Assembly (NCBI RefSeq): GCF_021431925.1
Contig: NZ_CP090371.1
Span: 1,674,001 to 1,738,000, forward strand
DNA: 64,000 nt
Source of the DNA: Halobaculum sp. CBA1158
Lineage (GTDB): Archaea > Halobacteriota > Halobacteria > Halobacteriales > Haloferacaceae
Direction of reading: 5' to 3'
The notes under the pieces are model-generated. The model had not been told where the DNA came from. It worked only from the letters and a program-made list of their open reading frames with translations, and did no database searches. The translations under genes and the position numbers were made by a program. This document shows positions 53,991 through 64,000 of this stretch, one piece after another. The first letter of the stretch is position 1; every line of letters begins with the position of its first letter.

Positions 53991-55139
53991 ATGCACGTAC
54001 TCAGAAACGGCACCGTCGTCGATGCCGACGGCGTCCGCGAGGCCGACGTGGCGATCGAGGACGGCGAGATCGTCGCCGTCGGCGACGTTGGACGCGGCGA
54101 CACCGAAACGGATCTCAGCGGTCAGTTCGTCGCCCCGGGACTGGTCGACTCGCACGTCCACCTCATGATGGACGGCCGCCCCGACGTGGCGACCGCCCAG
54201 CAGGAGAGCAGCTACGACCGCTCGTACATCGCCGCGGGGAACCTCCGGGCGGCCGTGGAGGCTGGCGTCACGACCGTCCGCGACCTCGGCGCGCCCGGGA
54301 GCCTCGCGATCGACGCGGGTCGCGCCGTCGCCGAGGACCGACTGATCGGTCCGCGCGTGCTCGCCGCCGGCCAGAACGTCGTCATGACGGGCGGGCACGG
54401 CCATTGGTTCGGTCGCGAGGCCGACGGGCCCGACGAGGTCCGCAAGGCGGCCCGCGAACAGCTCAAACGCGGCGCGGACGTGGTGAAGTGCATGGCCACC
54501 GGGGGCGTGCTCACCGAAGGCGCACGGACGGGCGCGCCGGAGCTCACGCCCGAGGAGCTGGCCGCCCTCGTCGACGCCGCCGGCGCGAAGGGCGTCCCGA
54601 CGGCGGCGCACGCCCACGGAAAAGAAGGGCTCCTCAACGCCGTCGACGCCGGGATCACGAGCATCGAGCACGGGACGTTCATGGACCGCGAGGCCGCCGC
54701 CGCGATGGCCGACGCCGGCACCTACTGGGTGCCGACGGCGTCGGCGCTCGAGAACATCGTCGACAACCCCGACGCCGGGATCCCCGAGTCGGCGATGACG
54801 AAGGCCCTCGAGGCCGCCGACGCGTTCGCGTCGTCGTTCGACCACGCCGCCGAGGAGGGCGTTCGCGTCGCGATGGGTACCGACGCCGGGACGCCGTTCA
54901 ACCACTTCGAGGACATCCCCGACGAACTCGCCTACATGGTCGACTACGGGATGACGCCGGCGGAAGCGCTGGAGGCCGCCACCGTCACCGGCGCGCAGCT
55001 GTGCGGGCTCGACGACGTGGGGCTCGTCGCCGAGGGCTACCGCGCCGACCTCGTCGTGCTCGACGACAACCCCGCCGAGGACGCCGACGCCTGGGGCGAC
55101 CCCGTCGCCGTGTTCGCTGACGGCGAGCACGTGGTCTGA
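53991..55139 (+). CDS. Amidohydrolase family protein
   Basis: The protein has 382 residues with the metal-dependent hydrolase fold. Metal ligands are His55 and His57 (S-H-V-H-L), probable carboxylated Lys166, His207 or His209, His227 and an aspartate near 302 (M-G-T-D-A-G-T). It resembles Xaa-Pro dipeptidase-like and imidazolonepropionase-like amidohydrolases; the substrate is unknown. It follows the binding-protein gene by 143 bases in the same direction; whether they are functionally linked is a guess. Confidence 0.87.
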   Translation: MHVLRNGTVVDADGVREADVAIEDGEIVAVGDVGRGDTETDLSGQFVAPGLVDSHVHLMMDGRPDVATAQQESSYDRSYIAAGNLRAAVEAGVTTVRDLGAPGSLAIDAGRAVAEDRLIGPRVLAAGQNVVMTGGHGHWFGREADGPDEVRKAAREQLKRGADVVKCMATGGVLTEGARTGAPELTPEELAALVDAAGAKGVPTAAHAHGKEGLLNAVDAGITSIEHGTFMDREAAAAMADAGTYWVPTASALENIVDNPDAGIPESAMTKALEAADAFASSFDHAAEEGVRVAMGTDAGTPFNHFEDIPDELAYMVDYGMTPAEALEAATVTGAQLCGLDDVGLVAEGYRADLVVLDDNPAEDADAWGDPVAVFADGEHVV

Positions 55140-55224
55140 GGCGGCCGGCCGACCGCCGTCGAACGCGCGTGACGGCGGACGATCGGGAGTGCCTTTTTAT
55201 CGAAGAAGTGATTTGGTCCGAACG

Positions 55225-55380
55225 ATGCCGGAGTGTAACAACTGTGGTGGGTTCGTGACGGAGCGGTACGTGCGGGTGTTCGCGCCGGACGGCAGCGAGA
55301 ACGTTCGAGTATGTCCCAACTGCGAGGACAAACTCCGCGACGGAGCCGAGGTACGTGAGGCACGGTCCAAGCGGACCTGA
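55225..55380 (+). CDS. Small zinc-ribbon protein, haloarchaeal (DUF7563-like)
   Basis: The protein has 51 residues from ATG 55225 with C-N-N-C at 4-7 and C-P-N-C at 30-33. The F-V-T-E-R-Y-V-R-V-F motif and the C-terminal E-V-R-E-A-R-S resemble a widespread haloarchaeal family; I recall the name DUF7563 but cannot check. A TATA-like C-T-T-T-T-T-A-T (55193-55200) lies 25-32 bases upstream. It overlaps no other gene and sits 85 bases after the amidohydrolase. Confidence 0.8.
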   Translation: MPECNNCGGFVTERYVRVFAPDGSENVRVCPNCEDKLRDGAEVREARSKRT

Positions 55381-55436
55381 GTCGATACCGCCGATATTCT
55401 CCGAAGAACTACTACCGAGGGGCGGTAGCGACCGGC

Positions 55437-56804
55437 ATGACCGACGACCGATCCAACGACCACCATCGATCCGACGACAACCGTCGATCCGGCGAGCAGC
55501 TCGCAGACCTCGCGGCCGCGCTGCGCGCCGGCGATCGGGACCCTGCGGCGTACGCCGAGGAGATCCGCGACCGAATCGACGACCGCGACGACCGCGTCCG
55601 CGCCTGGGTCGACGGCGCGAAGAGCCGGTCGTGGGCGGCGGCGGAGGCCGAGGCGATGGCGGATCGACACCCCGACGGCTCGCGTCCGCCGCTGTTCGGC
55701 GTCCCGGTCGGCGTGAAGGACATCATTCACGTCGACGGCCTCGCGACGCGCGCCGGTTCCTCGCTTCCCCCGAGCGAACTCGTCGGACCGGAGGCGACCG
55801 TCGTGCGTCGGCTCCGCGAGGCCGGCGCGCTCGTCGCCGGCAAGACGCACACGACCGAGTTCGCCTACTTCGAGCCCGCCCCGACGCGCAATCCGCACGA
55901 CACCGATTACACCCCGGGCGGATCCTCCAGCGGCTCGGCCGCGGCGGTCGCGACCGGCACAGCCCCCCTCGCGCTCGGAACGCAGACCGTGGGGTCGGTG
56001 ATCCGACCGGCCGCCTTCTGCGGCGTCGTCGGCTTCAAACCCAGCTACGGCCGGGTTCCGACCGACGGTGTGATCCCCCTGTCGGCGTCGGTCGACCACG
56101 TCGGCGTCTTCACCCGAGACGTCGCCGGCGCGGCCCTCGCGATGTCGGTGATCGCGGACGACTGGAGCGGGGCCACCATCGGGGAGGGCCCCACCGTCGA
56201 GGCAGGCCCCGGCGGCCGGCCGACGCTCGGCGTGCCGGACGGGCCGTACCTCGACCAGGCGACCGAGGCGGGGCGGGCGGCGTTCGACGACGCGATCGCC
56301 GCGCTCGAGGCGGCGGGCTACGACCTCGTCCGCGCCGAGCCCTTCCCGGAGATCGACGCGATCAACGACCGTCACAACCGACTCGTCGCCGCCGAGGCCG
56401 CGCTCGCGCACGGCGACTGGTACGCCGCACACGCCGACCGGTACGCCGACGCGACGGCCGATCTCATCGAGGAGGGCCGCGACGCGCCCGTCGCGGCTCT
56501 CGTCGACGGGCGACGCGGTCGACACCGACTCCGCGAACGCCTCGCGAGCGAGGCAGACGACCTGGGCGTCGACGCGTGGGTCGCCCCCGCCGCGCCCGGG
56601 CCCGCGCCAGAGGGGATCGACGACACCGGAGACCCCGTGATGAACCTCCCGTGGACGCACGCCGGCCTCCCGACGGTCGGGCTGCCGGCGGGCGACGTCG
56701 ACGGACTCCCCGTCGGCGTGCAGGTCGCCGCCGGGTTCGACGCCGACGAGCGCCTCCTCCGGTGGGCCCGGGAGCTCGCATCCGCGGTCGCCGACGCCGC
56801 CTGA
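55437..56804 (+). CDS. Amidase signature family hydrolase
   Basis: The protein has 455 residues with the Ser-cisSer-Lys triad: Lys94 (V-G-V-K-D), the glycine/serine-rich G-G-S-S-S-G-S at 161-167, and Ser187 in G-T-Q-T-V-G-S-V-I-R-P. The usual G-T-D-T-G-G-S-I-R is changed to Q and V at two positions, as in some allophanate hydrolase or amidase subgroups. It is not in an operon with gatB, so glutamyl-tRNA amidotransferase is unlikely. The amide substrate is unknown. The N-terminal region has a His/Asp-rich tail. Confidence 0.86.
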   Translation: MTDDRSNDHHRSDDNRRSGEQLADLAAALRAGDRDPAAYAEEIRDRIDDRDDRVRAWVDGAKSRSWAAAEAEAMADRHPDGSRPPLFGVPVGVKDIIHVDGLATRAGSSLPPSELVGPEATVVRRLREAGALVAGKTHTTEFAYFEPAPTRNPHDTDYTPGGSSSGSAAAVATGTAPLALGTQTVGSVIRPAAFCGVVGFKPSYGRVPTDGVIPLSASVDHVGVFTRDVAGAALAMSVIADDWSGATIGEGPTVEAGPGGRPTLGVPDGPYLDQATEAGRAAFDDAIAALEAAGYDLVRAEPFPEIDAINDRHNRLVAAEAALAHGDWYAAHADRYADATADLIEEGRDAPVAALVDGRRGRHRLRERLASEADDLGVDAWVAPAAPGPAPEGIDDTGDPVMNLPWTHAGLPTVGLPAGDVDGLPVGVQVAAGFDADERLLRWARELASAVADAA

Positions 56805-56943
56805 CCGAGCGCGGCAGTCGGCGATCCGATTCTCTTCGACGGGGTGGCTCGCCACGGCAGATCCCCACACGGCGGCCCCGAACCGACACCGTTTTACTGG
56901 TAACAGGCATACGTTGGGACGCACTCAGGTAGTGCGTCACCGC

Positions 56944-57018
56944 GCTCCGGTGGTGTAGTCCGGCCAATCATATTGCCCTCTCACGGCAATGACCAGGGTT
57001 CAAATCCCTGCCGGAGCA
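56944..57018 (+). tRNA. tRNA-Glu (anticodon CTC)
   Basis: Seventy-five bases. Acceptor GCTCCGG/CCGGAGC, anticodon stem TTGCC/GGCAA with loop CTCTCAC (anticodon CTC), T-arm CAGGG-TTCAAAT-CCCTG, discriminator A. CCA is not encoded. No intron is seen. Confidence 0.96.
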
Positions 57019-57178
57019 GTTCTCGCCGAATTCGACGACGAGCAACTCGCTCGTCAGCTCTCGTCGCTACGGATCCCTCGTCGTAGACACGTCGTAACAA
57101 TGCCCGGGAATCGCGTATCGAAGCGACGTGCTTTCAGCAACTGTTGCCTCCAGCGTGACGGCGGCGTATCGACTCCCG

Positions 57179-57346
57179 ATGCAACTGTTCAGCGGAGAGT
57201 TTCTGCAGTACGCCGTCGTGTTCTTCGTGCTCGCGCTCGTCGCCGCCGTCCTCGGCGCGCGCGGCGTCGCGGGGGTGAGCATGACGATCGCGAAGTGGCT
57301 CGTGATCGTCTTCATCGTACTCGCCGTCATCTCGCTGGTCCTGTAG
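57179..57346 (+). CDS. DUF1328 family small membrane protein
   Basis: The protein has 55 residues with two membrane helices (about 9-30 and 36-55). The middle loop [13 protein letters not shown] is the family signature. The start at 57179 gives the usual length; an in-frame start 51 bases upstream adds an atypical tail. Function is unknown, possibly membrane stress. It converges with the rRNA operon. Confidence 0.82.
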   Translation: MQLFSGEFLQYAVVFFVLALVAAVLGARGVAGVSMTIAKWLVIVFIVLAVISLVL

Positions 57347-57562
57347 CCGTCGGGAGAGTCGTCGCCGACGGCGTCCTTCCTCGCATTCGGTAGCACACAC
57401 CCCTGATGTGACCGTGCTCGTCCTCGACGTTCGGCGACGGATCTCGCGTACGGACCGGTGAGGAACGACCGGAGCTGACTCCGCTTGGTACCGGGTGTCG
57501 GATGGGGTGACGCGAAGTCGCTGTCACTGTGGGGACTCGCGTCTGTGGGTGTGTGTGTATAT

Positions 57563-57598
57563 GAAAACCGCCCACCGGTGTGGGGGCCGGTGGGCGGT
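57563..57598 (-). terminator. Terminator of the rRNA operon
   Basis: A perfect 12-bp inverted repeat ACCGCCCACCGG / CCGGTGGGCGGT (57567-57578 and 57587-57598, 8-base loop) is followed on the minus strand by TTTTCATATA. It lies 29 bases past the 5S gene. Long stem and T-run suit transcription termination. Confidence 0.75.
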
Positions 57599-57626
57599 GA
57601 TGTGTCTGGTTCGTGTGTGTGTATGA

Positions 57627-57749
57627 ATGGTGGGCGGCGAACCGGTGTTTCCAGAGGCTCGCGCACTCCAGGACTTGCCGGAACGCTGGCGGGCTTAACG
57701 ACCGTGTTCGGAATGGGTACGGGTGTTTCCCCGCCGCTGTGGCCGCCCG
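57627..57749 (-). rRNA. rrf: 5S ribosomal RNA
   Basis: About 123 bases. The minus strand shows GGCGGCC-A-CAGCGGCGGGG near the 5' end, CCCGTACCCATTCCGAACACGG in the middle, and the closing GGTTCGCCGCCCACC, all typical of halobacterial 5S. Ends are estimated from helix I pairing. Confidence 0.92.
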
Positions 57750-57936
57750 AATTCCGACCATCGGGAATGATCCGATGTACGCCGTCGTCGGTGGTGAATC
57801 GAACCCGGGGGTGATCCCGGGTTCGGATTCGGGTGTGGACCGTGTCGGGTCCGGTATGTGTGTGTGTGGTAACCGTGGTGTACGTGCAATCCAGCTAACG
57901 CCTGGACCCGTTCGTGGGTCCCAGTGCATATGAGTG
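57750..57936 (-). other. 23S-5S spacer
   Basis: The spacer includes a perfect 10-bp hairpin CGAACCCGGG / CCCGGGTTCG (57800-57825, 6-base loop) and a GT-rich tract (57858-57870). No tRNA lies here. The hairpin may be a processing element. Confidence 0.6.
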
Positions 57937-60858
<2,922 letters not shown>

Positions 60859-61212
60859 TTGACTGATGGTACACTGTGACCCAGTGAACGGGTCCAGTGG
60901 ACGTCTGGATTGCACGTACATACGGTCGTCATCGCACGTCCCGTGGGTGTCACGCGAGCGTGCTCAACCCTTCCCATTCCCGCTCTCGCGGAATGGTGCA
61001 TCGATCGTGTGTACCAGTTCATCTCCCCGTGCCACACTTAAGGGGCACGGTTCGAATCGCGGTACGAGAGTGACCCACAGGGAATCGAACCCTGTCGAGG
61101 TACCAACGAGGTCTGAAGACGAGCCCCGATAGTTCGAAGGTGTCTGGTCGCTTCCGCGAGCGCCACGAAGACCTCTAAGGTGGGCCAGGCGCGTCGGCCT
61201 GGTCCCGTTCTG
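60859..61212 (-). other. 16S-23S spacer without an intact tRNA-Ala
   Basis: The 354-base spacer has a 7-bp hairpin CCGTGCC/GGCACGG (61027-61050), the 23S processing stem near 60880-60900, and a degenerate tRNA-Ala-like piece (61070-61126). No complete tRNA gene was found on either strand by inspection. Confidence 0.7.
61070..61126 (-). pseudogene. Degenerate tRNA-Ala-like remnant in the 16S-23S spacer
   Basis: On the minus strand 61126 begins GGGCTCGT, then TCAG and TTGGTA follow, as in the 5' half of tRNA-Ala. It ends in a perfect T-arm hairpin ACAGGG-TTCGATT-CCCTGT. The anticodon arm and a matching 3' acceptor strand are absent. Confidence 0.4.
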
Positions 61213-62685
<1,473 letters not shown>

Positions 62686-62687
62686 GT

Positions 62688-62704
62688 CTCCCCCAAAGGG
62701 GGAG
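62688..62704 (-). other. Short hairpin just upstream of 16S
   Basis: CTCCCCC-AAA-GGGGGAG, a perfect 7-bp hairpin starting three bases before mature 16S. It probably takes part in precursor processing. Confidence 0.55.
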
Positions 62705-62849
62705 GGTTGGCGGGTCATATCGTGGCGACATCGTGGAACCGACCAGATGTCACCGAACTATCGGGGCTGACATCAGATACCGTCTTGCGGCGGACCGCAG
62801 GGGCGGAATCCTCATGGCGTGACGCCGCGCCGACCGCGGCGCGCTTCAC

Positions 62850-62885
62850 ATCACATCGGATGGCAGGGGTACGTAAAAGCCCGTC
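62850..62885 (-). promoter_or_regulatory. rRNA operon promoter
   Basis: Minus-strand TTTTACGTACCCC (62866-62878) followed by ATCCGATG matches the known halobacterial rrn promoter (TTTTATGTACCCC...TCGGATG). Transcription probably begins near 62852. Confidence 0.75.
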
Positions 62886-62958
62886 GTCTCGCCGTCGCCG
62901 AGTCACGTGTCCACGTGGGGGACGATCTCATCCCCGTTGACTCGGACGGCTTGTCGCG

Positions 62959-62985
62959 TAGCGTCACAAAGTATTCATCTGCGAG
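62959..62985. promoter_or_regulatory. AT-rich promoter element between rRNA operon and HTTM gene
   Basis: TCACAAAGTATTCAT (62964-62978) is the AT-rich spot between the divergent units. It may serve the rightward HTTM gene (about 25 bases before a GTG at 63004) and/or a second leftward rrn promoter (GAATACTTTG on the minus strand). Confidence 0.45.
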
Positions 62986-64000
62986 ATGGCTCGATGGGGT
63001 CACGTGTCCCTCCACGGCCGTGTTTGCGATCTCGTTCGATCGGGCCGATCGGCGGTTCGGGCCCGGTTCGGCGTCGATCCTCGGGCCCTCGTAGCGCTCC
63101 GGATATCGCTCGCGACGCTGGTGCTCGCTGATCTGTGCCTACGGGCTCGTTCCCTGCGGTTCTTCTACACCGACTCGGGGGCGCTCCCGCGGTCGCTGCT
63201 GGCGCTCCGGTATCCGCTCACGTCGCAGTTGTCGATTCACACCCTGTTCGGTGGGGCGTGGTGGATCGGACTGTTGTTCGCGCTCGCGGCTCTCGCCGCG
63301 CTGGCGCTGCTGACGGGGTATCGGACGCGACTGGCGGCCGTCTGTTCGTTCCTCCTGCTCGTCTCCCTGCACGCGCGCAACCCGATCGTGTTGAACGGCG
63401 GGGACTCGCTGCTGCGGCGGACGCTCCTGTGGAGTCTGTTTCTCCCGCTCGGAAGCGGGATGACGCTCGCGCGTGAGCCGACAGAGAGCAGCGGCGGCGA
63501 CGACGACCGCGTCCGCGACGGAAATGACGACAATTACGGACGGTATTACCATCCAGCGGCGGTCGGACTACTCGTTCAGCCGATTCTGCTGTACGTCGTG
63601 AACGCGATCATCAAGTTCAGAGGCGACGCGTGGCCGAGCGGCCGGGCGGTCAGGATGGTGTTCAGTATCGACGCGCTCACCGTGTTCCTGGGAGAGGAAC
63701 TGGCCGAGTACCCCACGCTGCTGGAGGTGCTCGGGATCGGTTGGCTCGCATTGCTGTGTGTCTCCCCCCTGCTCGTGCTCGCGACCGGTCGCCGACGGAC
63801 GCTGATCGTCGGAGCGTTCGTGGCCGCACACGTCGGAATGGCGCTGACGCTCGGTATCGGACTGTTCCCGCTCGTCAGCGTCGTCGCGCTGCTTCCGCTT
63901 CTCCCCCCGTCCGTGTGGGACGCTGTGCAACGACGGTGGGATCCTGCGGTCGAACGCGCCTGCGCGCTCGAAGCGGGGATAGCCGCGTCCGCGACCGCGA
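62986..64000 (+). CDS. HTTM-domain integral membrane protein (vitamin K-dependent carboxylase-like), 3' end outside window
   Basis: The frame is open from ATG 62986 through the last base, so at least 338 residues are coded and the gene runs off the window. A GTG at 63004 is an alternative start. Several hydrophobic segments (about 85-105, 108-128, 185-205, 245-265 and 270-300) and the motif F-F-Y-T-D-S-G-A-L-P-R-S (59-70) with H-A-R-N-P-I-V-L-N-G-G-D-S-L-L-R (129-144) identify the HTTM family, related to gamma-carboxylases. It may modify or transport something in the membrane; function is unknown. It diverges from the rRNA operon. Confidence 0.85.
   Translation, partial: MARWGHVSLHGRVCDLVRSGRSAVRARFGVDPRALVALRISLATLVLADLCLRARSLRFFYTDSGALPRSLLALRYPLTSQLSIHTLFGGAWWIGLLFALAALAALALLTGYRTRLAAVCSFLLLVSLHARNPIVLNGGDSLLRRTLLWSLFLPLGSGMTLAREPTESSGGDDDRVRDGNDDNYGRYYHPAAVGLLVQPILLYVVNAIIKFRGDAWPSGRAVRMVFSIDALTVFLGEELAEYPTLLEVLGIGWLALLCVSPLLVLATGRRRTLIVGAFVAAHVGMALTLGIGLFPLVSVVALLPLLPPSVWDAVQRRWDPAVERACALEAGIAASATA

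Noticed and set aside
61045-61065. GGTTCGAATC on the plus strand of the 16S-23S spacer as a possible T-arm
   Set aside because: The flanking stem (CACGG and CGCGG) does not pair, and no acceptor or anticodon arm can be drawn around it.

Overview
The window is chromosomal DNA of a haloarchaeon (class Halobacteria). The evidence is very high GC with strong third-position G/C bias, acidic proteins with long Asp/Glu/Gly linkers, TATA/BRE-type promoters about 25-30 bases before many (apparently leaderless) start codons, archaeal information-processing genes (TFB, PriS, GINS, LSm, L37e, aIF2-beta, pelota, archaeal RNase J, Elp3) and an archaeal rRNA operon. I cannot name the genus or species from these data. 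No insertion sequence, integrase, transposase, prophage or CRISPR array was seen.

Layout. 1-3.9 kb: end of a NuoF-like subunit and a complete NAD-linked-type formate dehydrogenase alpha chain. 3.9-8.7 kb: tandem Usp protein, ribose-1,5-bisphosphate isomerase-type protein, the priS-GINS replication pair and a PrxQ-type peroxiredoxin. 8.7-12.9 kb: DMT transporter, isoprenyl diphosphate synthase coupled to RNase J, and the divergent LSm-L37e pair. 13-17.2 kb: purF, DUF420 protein, tRNA-Leu(GAG) with a peculiar duplicated 3' end, thymidine kinase, Yip1-like protein. 17.4-25 kb: a RecJ-like protein with a degenerate active site, elp3, MscS, ZIP transporter, M20 amidase. 25-35.2 kb: thrS, lipoprotein, zinc ribbons, cspA, a thiolase/HMG-CoA-synthase-like/DUF35 pair, TFB with a structured leader, aIF2-beta, UPF0058 and UPF0212. 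35.2-44 kb: thi4-thiDN thiamine operon, OGG-like glycosylase, permease, second MscS, ornithine cyclodeaminase family and MFS. 44-51 kb: a leftward cluster joining pelota and RqcH/NEMF (ribosome rescue and quality control) with two DUF4013 membrane proteins and an acetyltransferase, then MFS and DUF5785. 51.6-57.4 kb: uridine kinase, an orphan Tat lipoprotein binding protein, amidohydrolase, zinc ribbon, amidase, tRNA-Glu(CTC), DUF1328. 57.6-62.7 kb: leftward 16S-23S-5S operon with its own promoter and terminator; a divergent HTTM membrane protein runs off the right edge.

Functionally most of the window is core housekeeping (replication, transcription, translation, ribosome rescue, thiamine and purine synthesis) with scattered transporters and catabolic enzymes. 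The points I would check first are the ribosome-rescue cluster, the DHH-less RecJ-like protein encoded on the same chromosome segment as PriS and GINS, the mutually exclusive hairpins just before tfb, the HMG-CoA-synthase-like protein without its catalytic cysteine, the scrambled tRNA-Leu 3' end, and a degenerate tRNA-Ala-like remnant in the 16S-23S spacer.
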